This document shows, one piece after another, positions 43,518-52,163 of a DNA stretch of 64,000 nucleotides. The notes under the pieces were generated by a model that searched no databases, was not told the DNA's origin, and worked only from the letters and a program-made list of their open reading frames with translations. A program made the translations under genes and the position numbers. The stretch covers positions 1-64,000 of the forward strand of contig NZ_FOQF01000004.1 in assembly GCF_900113655.1 (NCBI RefSeq), read 5' to 3'. The stretch's first letter is position 1. The number at the start of each line of letters is the position of its first letter. This DNA comes from Pseudobutyrivibrio sp. OR37 (lineage in GTDB: Bacteria > Bacillota > Clostridia > Lachnospirales > Lachnospiraceae).

Positions 43518-45137
43518 TCATATAGCTTTTTCTTTTCTATTGAGCATATGCTCAAGATAAACTGGCAATATCTTACTACTATTCAAAACCAGTGAATCTG
43601 TACCACCTTTTATGCACCAATCATATATAAGACCTCTCTCAATAGAAAAATATGATTCAGCCAAAGATTGGGCATCTTCTTCGCAACTAAACTCTCCATT
43701 GGCTTGGCCCTCTTCTATAATTTTTGGTATCAAGTGATAATAAAAACGATTGTCATTTAAAACATTTTGTCTTTCAGCCGGGGTGCCAACATAGATATGA
43801 GAAATCAAGTCAAATGGCACTTTCTTTTCTATTAGTTCAAACATTTCCCTATTGAGATAAACAAGCTTCTCATATTGGGAAATCTTAGGATTTATAGATA
43901 TCATCAACTGTGTATACTTTTCATCAAATAAATCCCCTAACGTATGCTCTAACTCATCCTTGGATGAGAAGATGTCATAGAATTCCGCTTCTGAAATATT
44001 TGCAATGTTTATCACATCTTCTATGGAAGTATTTTCATATCCTTTATCTGCAAACAGTGTCCATGCAGCCTCAACAATTTTTCCTCTAATGCTTTCCTCT
44101 TCCTGCTTAGTTGTTCCAAGTAGGAATCCAAATCTATGTGGATCCTGTTCATCGATTATCCATTCGTTAAATCCTGTAATCCAAGCACTTCCAGTTATCT
44201 GAGGAATGATTGCCTTCATGCCTGCAATCTCAACTTCTTTAATAGCTTCTCCTATAAAAAGTGAGCCTGTTATACTTTCATAAACGAATTTTTCGTTTAG
44301 TTTTAGCTCGCCCTTAGTATATAAAGTCGCCAGTTTAGCTGAAGTTCCTGTGCCGCAAGGTGACCTGTCGGCTTGTGCATCTCCAAATATTACACAATTT
44401 TTCATGTGTGCTTTAGAGTTTGAGGTAGGTCCATAAAACTCCACTAAATCAACCGTTGTTATATCAAGATATGGATGCTTTATATCAATCTCATCATTAA
44501 TTCTAGAAAGTAAATGCATTCCAAGTTCTGTAATTTCTTCTATGTTTTCTATTTCAAGTTCTAAACCAATTTGCTTCGCATTTACGATAGCGAAAAAAGA
44601 ACCACCAAAAGAAATATCGAATTCAATATCTCCATACCCGGGAATCTCTATGTGCTGACTTTCTTTATAGAGAAAAGATGGAACATTGAGAATGCTTACA
44701 TCAACTGCTTCACCATCAACAACGTGGACCCGAGTTCTTATTATTCCACTAGGTGCATCTAAAACCACATCAGTATATGGTTCAGTAACCTCAACCATTC
44801 CTGTTTCCACAAGCATAGAAGCTGTTCCTATACTTCCATGACCACACATGTTTAAACATGAACCGCTATCCATAAAAATCACTCCGAAATCAGCTTCTTT
44901 GTTAACCGGCTCCGTGAGCAAGGCACCAAACATGTCTCTATGGCCACGTGGCTCAAGCATTAATGCCGTTCTTAGATAATCGTAATTTGAAACAAGATAA
45001 TTCTTCTTTGCCATCATAGTTTCACCTGGCAAATCAGGAAAACCATCATAACAAATTCTTGTACATTCTCCTTCTGTATGAGAGTCGATAGTTTTTAAAT
45101 GATATGCATATTTCCTTACATGTGGATTCTGTTTCAT
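43518..45137 (-). CDS. Proline racemase fused to a C-terminal TetR-type DNA-binding domain
   Basis: 539 aa. Residues 1-340 are a full proline racemase/hydroxyproline epimerase with both catalytic cysteines: Cys98 in [10 protein letters not shown] and Cys261 in [12 protein letters not shown]. Cys/Cys excludes trans-3-hydroxyproline dehydratase, which has Thr at the second site. The usual racemase ending ([10 protein letters not shown]) is followed within a few residues by a TetR_N-like domain (about 350-397: [20 protein letters not shown], then [20 protein letters not shown]). A helical ligand/dimer domain (about 400-535) ends the protein. No stop or frameshift lies between. GGGGG about 8 bases upstream supports ATG 45137. 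It is first in an operon with proC, aminotransferase and alcohol dehydrogenase, divergent from a LysR gene. The racemase would supply D-proline for PrdAB. The fused TetR part may make it a proline-responsive regulator; this is inference. Confidence 0.9.
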
Positions 45138-45230
45138 AGGTTTTCCCCCGAAATTAATTTTCTCAATATTAACCACATACCTGATGATTTGTAAAAGTAC
45201 TCATTTTCATTGAGGTCATAAGAAAATGTA

Positions 45231-45251
45231 ATGATAAAATTTTCAAATCAT
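45231..45251. promoter_or_regulatory. LysR-type box ATGAT-N11-ATCAT
   Basis: ATGAT (45231-45235) and ATCAT (45247-45251) are inverted repeats separated by exactly 11 bases, fitting the T-N11-A consensus of LysR regulators. It lies in the divergent region between the racemase operon and the LysR gene, next to the -35 at 45254. Confidence 0.6.
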
Positions 45252-45253
45252 GC

Positions 45254-45282
45254 TAGACAGTTATGACAAAACCCTCTATAAT
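45254..45282 (+). promoter_or_regulatory. Sigma-A promoter on the plus strand toward the LysR gene
   Basis: TAGACA (45254-45259), a 17-bp spacer and a perfect TATAAT (45277-45282). Transcription should start near 45289 and enter the terminator hairpin at 45308. Confidence 0.7.
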
Positions 45283-45307
45283 AACGTTCAATAATGACAA
45301 GGCCAAT

Positions 45308-45340
45308 GAGGGCATCCCGTCGCGGGGTGCCCTCTTTTTC
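45308..45340 (+). terminator. Strong hairpin terminator in the LysR leader (attenuator candidate)
   Basis: A 12-bp GC-rich stem (45308-45319 with 45323-45334, one wobble) around TCG, followed by five T. It lies about 20 bases after the predicted start of transcription and about 50 bases before the LysR ATG, with no gene before it. Confidence 0.8.
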
Positions 45341-45388
45341 ATTATTAGGAGTATATTAACCAGCACCACAAGAAAGGTTTTTACAAAT

Positions 45389-46258
45389 ATGGAGATTACC
45401 AAGTATTTACTATTTGCGGATGTAGCAGAAACAAAAAACTTTACGAGATCTGGGGACAATATGGGATATACTCAACCTGGTGTTAGTCATATCCTTAAAT
45501 CTATGGAAAATGAAATCGGTTTCCCACTTTTTATAAGGACACGTCAAGGTATAGAGCTTACTCCTAACGCGGAGGTTATACTTCCTATTGTTAGACGGAT
45601 GCTCTCTATAAATGAACAATTAGAGCAAACTATAGCGTCATTAAATGGTTTAGAAATTGGTCATCTAACTATTGCATCCTTTGCAAGCACCTCTAGAATT
45701 TGGTTACCAAAGGTAATCAATAAATTTCAGCGAACATATCCTGGAATTGAGATTGAACTTTTGGAAGGTGGTACCGACGATATTGTGGGATGGATAAACA
45801 ATAATTATGCCGATTTTGGTCTTGTCAGCAGAAGACACACGGAAAATTTGGAATGGATAAAAATTGCTGACGATCCCCTTGTGGCAGTTTTACCAGAGGG
45901 CTTTGTTGATGACGATGATGAAATCTTTCCTATTTCCAACATGCATAACCAACCATTTATTATTCCAGCAGAAGGAACTGACTATGATGTGCACTTTGCC
46001 TTAGAAGATTCAGGAGTAGTTCCTGACGAAAGATTCTCATCAAAGGATGACAGCGCAATTGTATCCATGGTCGCTAATAATTTAGGCCTATCAATCCTTC
46101 CAGAACTGGTTGTTATGGGCAATGATTTTAAATTCAAATCTCTTCCTCTTGATCCGCCTTACAAGAGAGAATTGGGAATTGCATATAGAGCAGACAATTC
46201 TTTATCACCTGCTGCAAAGCATTTTATAGAAATACTTCAGGAAATGATTTGCGCCTAA
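45389..46258 (+). CDS. LysR-family transcriptional regulator
   Basis: 289-aa regulator. The N-terminal winged helix-turn-helix (residues 1-60: YLLFADVAETKNFTRSG ... MGYTQPGVSHILKSMENEIGFPLFIR) is followed by a periplasmic-binding-like effector domain (about 88-289). The start was placed at ATG 45389, where the family begins; the frame continues upstream to 45263 through a terminator hairpin and is unlikely to be translated. The ribosome-binding site is weak (AAAGG, 11 bases). It is divergent from the racemase-TetR/proC/aminotransferase/ADH operon, and a LysR-type box lies between them, so it probably controls that operon and itself. Proline or a pathway intermediate is the likely effector, by inference. 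Confidence 0.9.
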   Translation: MEITKYLLFADVAETKNFTRSGDNMGYTQPGVSHILKSMENEIGFPLFIRTRQGIELTPNAEVILPIVRRMLSINEQLEQTIASLNGLEIGHLTIASFASTSRIWLPKVINKFQRTYPGIEIELLEGGTDDIVGWINNNYADFGLVSRRHTENLEWIKIADDPLVAVLPEGFVDDDDEIFPISNMHNQPFIIPAEGTDYDVHFALEDSGVVPDERFSSKDDSAIVSMVANNLGLSILPELVVMGNDFKFKSLPLDPPYKRELGIAYRADNSLSPAAKHFIEILQEMICA

Positions 46259-46298
46259 TCATTTCTACGCACAGTTCACTGAGATGTTACAAACTATT

Positions 46299-46330
46299 AA
46301 GGACACGGTCTTTACCGTGCCCTTTAATAT
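46299..46330. terminator. Bidirectional terminator between LysR gene and binding-protein gene
   Basis: An 11-bp stem with one mismatch (46299-46309 with 46314-46324) around CTTT, followed by T/A-rich sequence on both strands. It sits between two convergent stops. Confidence 0.75.
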
Positions 46331-46349
46331 TTTGTTAAGCTTATTGAGA

Positions 46350-47225
46350 TTATTCAAGCCACTTAGCTGATAATTCATCAAATGTACCATCTGCAATAAG
46401 TTCTTCTACAGCCTTGTTAAATGTTTCAACAATACCAGGATTTGCCTTCTCACAGTCAAATGAAATAGCTATAGCATATGGTGCTTGGCCCTGGTTAAAA
46501 GGCTCACCCTTGATTTCAATTTTTGTATCAGCTGCAGTGTTAATATAATATGCAAGACCTGGTGTATCCTGAATAATAGCATCAACCTTTCCCTGCTCAA
46601 GAGACTCATAAGCTGTTGTAATCTCATCATGAACCTCAAGTGCATCTTCTGGAATTCCAATATTCATGGCATACATATGAGAAGCTGTTCCCTTTTCAAC
46701 TGCAACCTTATAATCACCACTTGTAAGCATATCTACAGATGTTAATTCTTCTGGTGATGTTTCCTTATTTACAGCAATTGACTGTCCTGAGTCACAATAT
46801 GTATTTGTAAAGTTCATAACCTCTTTTCTCTCGTCTGTAGCACAAAGAGCTGCCATACCAAAATCGAGTTTTCCTTCTGCTAAAGAAGTTGCAAGAGCCG
46901 AATAATCCATTGCCTGCATTTCACCGTCGATCTCGAAGCCAAGATAATCTTTTAATGCGTTGCAAAAATCAATATCAAATCCAATAAGAGCACCGCTTTC
47001 ATCATAATATGAAAAAGGAGCAAACAGCCCTGAAGTTCCAAATGAAAGAGTCACTCCCTCTAAAGCACCTTTTACTGAACCATCTGCTGAAGTAGCAGCT
47101 GGCTCGTCTGCTACTGCTGTTGTAGATTCTAATTCAGAAGAGCTACTTCCACATGCCACTAATGTGCCCATCATAGCAATAGATGTACCTACTGCCACCA
47201 TTTTCCTGAGTAATGTGTTTTTCAT
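46350..47225 (-). CDS. Amino-acid ABC transporter substrate-binding lipoprotein
   Basis: 291 aa. The lipoprotein signal has a basic start and GTLVAC as lipobox (Cys at about residue 25), then an acidic Ser/Thr/Ala linker. A type II binding fold of the polar amino-acid family (SBP_bac_3) follows: SGLFAPFSYYDESGALIGFDIDFCNALKDYLGFEIDG and ALATSLAEGKLDFGMAALCATDERKEVMNFTNTY. It delivers an amino acid to the permease and ATPase of the same operon. Nearby proline/Hyp genes suggest such a ligand, but specificity cannot be read. AAGGAGG supports ATG 47225. It is last in the operon, followed by a terminator. Confidence 0.92.
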   Translation of the reverse strand: MKNTLLRKMVAVGTSIAMMGTLVACGSSSSELESTTAVADEPAATSADGSVKGALEGVTLSFGTSGLFAPFSYYDESGALIGFDIDFCNALKDYLGFEIDGEMQAMDYSALATSLAEGKLDFGMAALCATDERKEVMNFTNTYCDSGQSIAVNKETSPEELTSVDMLTSGDYKVAVEKGTASHMYAMNIGIPEDALEVHDEITTAYESLEQGKVDAIIQDTPGLAYYINTAADTKIEIKGEPFNQGQAPYAIAISFDCEKANPGIVETFNKAVEELIADGTFDELSAKWLE

Positions 47226-47277
47226 AATATGTCCTCCTTATTAAAAAAATGTCATCTATATAAAAAATAATGACTTC

Positions 47278-47874
47278 CTATAGAAACCTATCCTTTGCAA
47301 TATCAGCAAGAATTTTTGCTGTATCATGAATTCCAAATAGACTAGAATTAATCATTAAATGTGTTGATTCGAAATCTGCTGGAGAATGACCCGCATATCT
47401 GTGCCAATACTGTTCTCTTGCACGATCAACTTCTTCCATCATTTTTTTAGCCTCCTTAGGAGACATCTTTAATGCGTTTACGCAGTTTAAGTATCTTTCG
47501 TTTTCAGGAGCATAAATGTATATATTTAAAACATTAGGATAATCACGAAGAATATAATCCGCACATCTACCAACGAAGATTGCAGAATCCTTTTCAGCAA
47601 AATCTCTAATGATTTTTTTCTGAGCTTCGAAAATCTTATCCTGCTTGTCTATGCTGTCGGTACCTAAAGGAAAAAGCATATTTAAAAAATTACTCTTTAC
47701 GCTTTTTTCCTCTTCAGAATGGATAACCGAAACAGGCAATTTTAATTCCTGTGAAGCAGCTTCAACAATATCTCTGTCGTAATATTCAATACCTAACATT
47801 TCTGAAAGCTCTCTGGCAATAGGTCTTCCAAGACTTCCAAACTGTCTAGCAATAGTAACGTAATACTTAGCCAT
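47278..47874 (-). CDS. Cytidylate-kinase-like family protein
   Basis: 198-aa cytoplasmic protein of the cytidylate-kinase-like family (PF13189 type). It begins YYVTIARQFGSLGRPIARELSEMLGIEYYDRDIVEAA, a divergent phosphate-binding loop without the classical GKS/T. IFVGRCADYIL and the lid segment REQYWHRYAGHSP follow. The family is common in Lachnospiraceae and Clostridia and its substrate is not established. It lies inside an amino-acid ABC operon, 18 bases after the ATPase gene and 52 before the binding-protein gene. That position is unusual and suggests a linked but unknown role. GGGAGG supports ATG 47874. Confidence 0.82.
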   Translation of the reverse strand: MAKYYVTIARQFGSLGRPIARELSEMLGIEYYDRDIVEAASQELKLPVSVIHSEEEKSVKSNFLNMLFPLGTDSIDKQDKIFEAQKKIIRDFAEKDSAIFVGRCADYILRDYPNVLNIYIYAPENERYLNCVNALKMSPKEAKKMMEEVDRAREQYWHRYAGHSPADFESTHLMINSSLFGIHDTAKILADIAKDRFL

Positions 47875-47892
47875 AATTCTTTATCCTCCCTT

Positions 47893-48633
47893 TTAAGCTT
47901 CAAGTACTCTTGATAAGAATGTCTTAGTTCTATCGTTCTTTGGGTGTGAGAAAATTTCTTCAGGCTTACCTTCTTCAACTATGTAACCATCGGCCATGAA
48001 AATAACTCTGTCAGCAACATCTCTGGCGAATCCCATTTCATGAGTAACAACAATCATTGTCATTCCTTCTCTTGCCAAATTCTTCATTACATTCAAAACA
48101 TCACCAACCAACTCAGGATCCAGCGCAGATGTCGGTTCATCAAAAAGTAATGCTGCTGGCTCCATTGCCAGCGCTCTTGCAATAGCGACTCTCTGTTGTT
48201 GTCCACCAGATAAAGTTGAAGGTTTTGCATTTGCCTTGTCTGCAAGTCCCACCTTCTCTAAAAGCTCCATTGCTTTTGCTCTGGCAGCCACCTTGTCTTT
48301 CTTTTTCGTCAACACGGGAGCTAGCATTACATTTTGTAAAACTGTCTTCATTGGAAATAAATTAAATCTCTGGAATACCATTCCCACCTCTTCTCTAAAG
48401 TCTCTAAGATGTGTCTGTTTTGGATCCATCACATTTTTATCCCTGTACCAAATCTCCCCACTAGTAGGTGTCTCCAGCTGATTGATACATCTTAAAAATG
48501 TACTTTTGCCGGATCCGGATGGACCGATAATAACGATTACCTCTCCTTCCTGAACATCCATACTGATGTCTTTTAGTACTTCCAAATCTCCAAAATTTTT
48601 CATTATGTTTCTAATCTTTAACAATGTGCCCAT
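47893..48633 (-). CDS. Amino-acid ABC transporter ATP-binding protein
   Basis: 246-aa ATPase of the polar amino-acid class (GlnQ/HisP-like). Walker A is GPSGSGKST (about residues 35-43), the Q-loop is [17 protein letters not shown], the signature is [15 protein letters not shown], Walker B is [14 protein letters not shown], and the switch His is in [12 protein letters not shown]. All sites are intact. It is 4 bases after the permease gene. GAGG supports ATG 48633. It powers import of the amino acid bound by the lipoprotein at 46350-47225. Confidence 0.95.
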   Translation of the reverse strand: MGTLLKIRNIMKNFGDLEVLKDISMDVQEGEVIVIIGPSGSGKSTFLRCINQLETPTSGEIWYRDKNVMDPKQTHLRDFREEVGMVFQRFNLFPMKTVLQNVMLAPVLTKKKDKVAARAKAMELLEKVGLADKANAKPSTLSGGQQQRVAIARALAMEPAALLFDEPTSALDPELVGDVLNVMKNLAREGMTMIVVTHEMGFARDVADRVIFMADGYIVEEGKPEEIFSHPKNDRTKTFLSRVLEA

Positions 48634-48637
48634 ATGC

Positions 48638-49285
48638 TTACCTCGTTATCTTTCTCTCTACCGTTTTCTGTGCAACAATTAAAATTGAAATCAGTACCAA
48701 GTAGAACACTGCAAGCGTTGTGTATGTTGGAATTGTCTTATAGCTTAGTGACGCATAATTTTGTGCCTGATGAGTTATCTCATTTACAACAATTACAGAT
48801 AAAAGAGCTGTGTCTTTAACGGAAATAATAAATTGATTAAAGAGCGCTGGTAATATGGACCTAAAAGCAGGTGGAACAATGATATGCCATGTTGTCTGAC
48901 TCTGGGTAAGTCCAAGTGATAATCCAGCTTCTCTTTGACCTGGGTCTATTCCATTCAATGCACCTCTGACTATCTCTGCTATAAAAGCTCCGGAGTTCAA
49001 CGAAATAACAAGAATACCTGAAAAGTTACTAGATAAATCCATTCCAAATAGTTTTGGGATTACATAGTAGATATATAAAGCTTGAACAATCAAAGGAGTT
49101 CCTCTAATTACCCATATGTATACATTAGCTATCCCTTTAAAAAACTTAATTTTACTTTCAAGAGCAAAACCTGCTAATGTACCTAACAAAAATCCAAACA
49201 GAATACCAACTATAGCTATCAATATTGTCACTTTAAGTCCTGTAAAAAGCATCGGTAGCAGTTTGGCTAAAAATCCTAAATCCAT
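48638..49285 (-). CDS. Amino-acid ABC transporter permease
   Basis: 215-aa membrane protein of the HisM/GlnP family with about five helices. It shows [20 protein letters not shown] and the EAA loop [45 protein letters not shown]. It probably works as a homodimer because only one permease gene is in the operon. GGGAGG eight bases upstream supports ATG 49285; the frame opens earlier at 49363 inside a terminator region. It is the first gene of a four-gene operon, permease, ATPase, cytidylate-kinase-like, binding protein, starting just after a terminator. Confidence 0.94.
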   Translation of the reverse strand: MDLGFLAKLLPMLFTGLKVTILIAIVGILFGFLLGTLAGFALESKIKFFKGIANVYIWVIRGTPLIVQALYIYYVIPKLFGMDLSSNFSGILVISLNSGAFIAEIVRGALNGIDPGQREAGLSLGLTQSQTTWHIIVPPAFRSILPALFNQFIISVKDTALLSVIVVNEITHQAQNYASLSYKTIPTYTTLAVFYLVLISILIVAQKTVERKITR

Positions 49286-49307
49286 ACGATTGTCCTCCCA
49301 AGATAAT

Positions 49308-49352
49308 GAACAAAAAAAGCGCTCGCGCTGATGCATCGCATCGACACGAACG
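49308..49352 (-). terminator. Terminator after the opp-peptidase-hypD-ppnP operon
   Basis: A long stem with several G-U positions and a small loop near 49335, followed on the minus strand by seven T (A-run at 49312-49318). It ends the long operon and precedes the amino-acid ABC operon. Confidence 0.75.
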
Positions 49353-49434
49353 CCTTTGTTCAAGTTTTGTCATAATATATCATTCTGAATGGTAATTGTC
49401 TAATAATAGTTTCTTATGGTCTACATTAATAAAA

Positions 49435-49746
49435 CTAATCAATGTAAGAACAAAGATAATCTGCAAAGAAGCTCACTACTGCTCTATACTTGCTGTTTGC
49501 TGGAATCTCAAAAGCTTCACCTGGGCCATATACCTTAGGTGAATCTTCCCCTGGTAATGTGGCCTCAATTTCTCCAGACAACACTTCCATCTTTTCAGCT
49601 GCGGCAGTTCCAAATTCATAATCTCCTGGAAGCATAAAACCTAAAGTCTTTCTTTCCCCATCTGAAGTATAAAAAGTTCTGCTTGAAACTTTTCCATCAA
49701 AATATACATTTGCCGCTGCCTCTAATTTTACGTTTTCAAAAGTCAT
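49435..49746 (-). CDS. ppnP: Pyrimidine/purine nucleoside phosphorylase (PpnP family)
   Basis: 103-aa single-domain cupin of the YaiE/PpnP (DUF1255) family, which phosphorolyses a broad range of nucleosides. The family pattern is visible along the whole length: NVYFDGKVSSRTFYTSDGERKTLGFMLPGDYEFGT, then EKMEVLSGE and the ending SKYRAVVSFFADYLCSYI. Length equals the family norm. AAGGAG supports ATG 49746. It is the last gene of the opp-peptidase-hypD run, 28 bases after hypD. Its link with hydroxyproline use is unclear; a small-molecule role other than nucleoside cleavage is possible. Confidence 0.88.
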   Translation of the reverse strand: MTFENVKLEAAANVYFDGKVSSRTFYTSDGERKTLGFMLPGDYEFGTAAAEKMEVLSGEIEATLPGEDSPKVYGPGEAFEIPANSKYRAVVSFFADYLCSYID

Positions 49747-49774
49747 AATCTTATTCTCCTTTTTTAATTATTTC

Positions 49775-52150
49775 TTAAGCAAAGCTTTGTTCAGTTCTTT
49801 CTATAATTTCGTCCTGAAGCGCCTTACTCAAATTTCTGAAATGATCACTATAACCTGCAACACGAACTATTAAGTCCTTGTACTCTTCTGGGTTTTGCTG
49901 AGCTTTAATCAGAGTTTCCCTATCAATTACGTTAAACTGAATGTGATGTCCATCCAAATTAAAGTAGGTACGAATCAAATTAGCCATCTGTGCAAGACCT
50001 TCTTCACCAGCTACAACCGAAGGTGTAAATTTCTGATTAAGCAAAGTACCACCAGTGCTTAAGTGATCCATTTTTGAACATGACTTAACAACAGCTGTAG
50101 GACCATTTACATCTGCGCCCTTTTCAGGTGATATTCCCTCTGATACTGGCTTATGGGCAAGTCTACCATTTGCTGATGCAATCATTACATCTCCAAAATA
50201 CACATGACATGTGGTTGGAAGCATATTTATTCTAAATTCTCCACCTCTAATATTTTTTCTTCCGGTAACTTTATCTCTGTACATCGTAAATACGGATTTC
50301 ATAATATCGTCTGCATAATCGTCATCGTTTCCATACTTAGGAGTCTTATTTGAAACCAGATTATAAATTTTTTCGTATCCCTCAAAATTGGCTTTCAATG
50401 CATCTAACAACTCACTCATGTTAAATTTTTTTTGATCAAAAACATTGTATTTAATTGCTGCAAGACAATCTGTAATAGTTCCAATACCTACACCCTGAAT
50501 ATAGCTTGTGTTGTATCTAGCACCGCCAGCATTGTAATCCTTACCTCTTCCAATGCAGTCGTTGGTTAGAATTGAAAGAAATGGTACTGGCATCTGGGTA
50601 GCATATATTTTTTCTATTACAAGATTTCCTCTAATCTTCAAATCGAGGAAGTAATCGATCTGTTTTGTAAATGCATCCCAAAGTTCGCCGTAGGATTTAA
50701 AATCTTCTGCTTTTCCAGTATGTGGTCCAAGCTGCTGTTTTGACATATTGTCGTAACCATCAAATAAAGTCAACTCAAAGATTTTTGGTATATTAAAATA
50801 TCCAGTCAGAATGTAGGCTTCATTGCCAAAAGCACCTGTTTCCACACATCCACTTGTACCACCTTTTCTTGCATCAGCGATAGTCTTTCCAGCATTTAAT
50901 AATTCCTGGACAATAGCCTCTGTATTATAAAATGCAGGCTGGCCCCAGCCTTTACGTGAAATCTCACAGGCTTTTTTCAAAAATGTCTGAGGTGTTTTTT
51001 TACTTATCTGAACATTACTACTTGGCTGCAAAAGCTTCATTTCATCCATGCACTCTAGGATAAGATAGCTAACGTCATTTACTCCATCCTTGCCTTCAGG
51101 AGTTATTCCACCAGTGTTTATATTGGCAAAATCCGTGTAGGTAGAGCTTTCTTTTAAAGTAATACCTACTTTTGGTGGAGCCGGCTGGTTATTAAATTTC
51201 ACCCAAAGGCACTCTAACAGTTCTTTAGCTTCGTCTCTTGTGAGTATTCCTTCAGAAATATCATTATCGTAAAAACGAATTAAATGTTGATCTAATCGAC
51301 CAGGGCTATAAGCATCCCATGGATTTAGCTCGGAAGTAACTCCCAAATGACAGAACCAATACATCTGTATTGCCTGCCAATAGTTTTTTGGCTTATTGGC
51401 TGGCACAACTCTGCAGTTTTCTGCTATGGCAATAAGCTCCTTCTTCCTCTTTTCATCATTTTCTTCAGCAGCTAGTTTTTGAGCATAGTCAGCATACCTT
51501 GTTGCAAGAATAATAATGGCATCACAGGCAATCATCATAGCCTTCAGCTGGTGTTCCTTTTCTAGAGCCTCCATATCATTAATGTAATCAAGATTTTCAA
51601 GCGTCTTTTCTATATCAGACTTATACTCCAAAAAACCTTTATTATATATATTTTCTGACCCAACAGTGTGTCCTGGTCCTCTCTGCTCCATAAACTCTGT
51701 AAATATTCCTGCCTCATAAACCTTTTTCCACTCAGGAGTCATGTGCTTTAAAATAATCTGACGTATAGAACGATTCTCCCAGTATGGAATTATCTCATTT
51801 TCCTGAAAAGAATAATCTTCATCAGCCACCTTAAAACTAATCAGTTCCCTATCATTCATTACATGTAAATCATCCACGGTATGACAGCATAAATCAGGAA
51901 AGGTTGGTGCGGCTTGTGGCTTGCATCCTTTTTCACCAACAATTAACTCTCCTTCTCCGATATACAGAGTCTTTTTGGAAAAATAGTTTTTTAAAGCCAT
52001 TGCCCTAAGCTCTGGAATACTGACGGAGCCTTCGTACTTTTTATAGGTCTCTGTAAAATATTTGGCACGTTCCATGTCAATGCTGGCAACTGCCTCAAGA
52101 CTACTTTTTCTAAGCTTTTGTATCCTTGTATTCATTCCACGTTCTTCCAT
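49775..52150 (-). CDS. hypD: Glycyl radical trans-4-hydroxy-L-proline dehydratase
   Basis: 791-aa glycyl radical enzyme. The radical site is Gly766 in RVAGYSDHF. The catalytic loop is GGTSGCVETGAFG with Cys435 and Glu437, essentially the same positions and C-x-E pattern as the Cys434/Glu436 pair of characterised HypD. HypD dehydrates trans-4-hydroxy-L-proline to pyrroline-5-carboxylate, which ProC reduces to proline. Its activase is encoded immediately upstream (13 bases), and proC, racemase and D-proline reductase genes are in the same region, so HypD is strongly favoured over glycerol, diol or choline lyase relatives. GGGAGG supports ATG 52150. The enzyme is oxygen-sensitive. Confidence 0.92.
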   Translation of the reverse strand: MEERGMNTRIQKLRKSSLEAVASIDMERAKYFTETYKKYEGSVSIPELRAMALKNYFSKKTLYIGEGELIVGEKGCKPQAAPTFPDLCCHTVDDLHVMNDRELISFKVADEDYSFQENEIIPYWENRSIRQIILKHMTPEWKKVYEAGIFTEFMEQRGPGHTVGSENIYNKGFLEYKSDIEKTLENLDYINDMEALEKEHQLKAMMIACDAIIILATRYADYAQKLAAEENDEKRKKELIAIAENCRVVPANKPKNYWQAIQMYWFCHLGVTSELNPWDAYSPGRLDQHLIRFYDNDISEGILTRDEAKELLECLWVKFNNQPAPPKVGITLKESSTYTDFANINTGGITPEGKDGVNDVSYLILECMDEMKLLQPSSNVQISKKTPQTFLKKACEISRKGWGQPAFYNTEAIVQELLNAGKTIADARKGGTSGCVETGAFGNEAYILTGYFNIPKIFELTLFDGYDNMSKQQLGPHTGKAEDFKSYGELWDAFTKQIDYFLDLKIRGNLVIEKIYATQMPVPFLSILTNDCIGRGKDYNAGGARYNTSYIQGVGIGTITDCLAAIKYNVFDQKKFNMSELLDALKANFEGYEKIYNLVSNKTPKYGNDDDYADDIMKSVFTMYRDKVTGRKNIRGGEFRINMLPTTCHVYFGDVMIASANGRLAHKPVSEGISPEKGADVNGPTAVVKSCSKMDHLSTGGTLLNQKFTPSVVAGEEGLAQMANLIRTYFNLDGHHIQFNVIDRETLIKAQQNPEEYKDLIVRVAGYSDHFRNLSKALQDEIIERTEQSFA

Positions 52151-52163
52151 AGTGCCTCCCTGG

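Noticed and set aside
44005-44202. Antisense open frame over the racemase-TetR junction as a hidden gene
   Set aside because: It has no ribosome-binding site and no recognisable motif, and the sense strand is well explained by the fusion protein.
43518-45137. Racemase-TetR fusion as two overlapping genes
   Set aside because: No internal start with a ribosome-binding site was seen at the junction and the frame is continuous, so one protein is the simpler reading.
45263-45388. Upstream extension of the LysR reading frame as a real N-terminus
   Set aside because: It runs through a strong terminator hairpin and adds residues not seen in the LysR family, whose HTH starts at the ATG at 45389.
49775-52150. 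Glycyl radical gene as pyruvate formate-lyase or choline/diol lyase
   Set aside because: It lacks the paired catalytic Cys of pyruvate formate-lyase, and no microcompartment or choline genes are near; the C-x-E loop position and proline context fit HypD.
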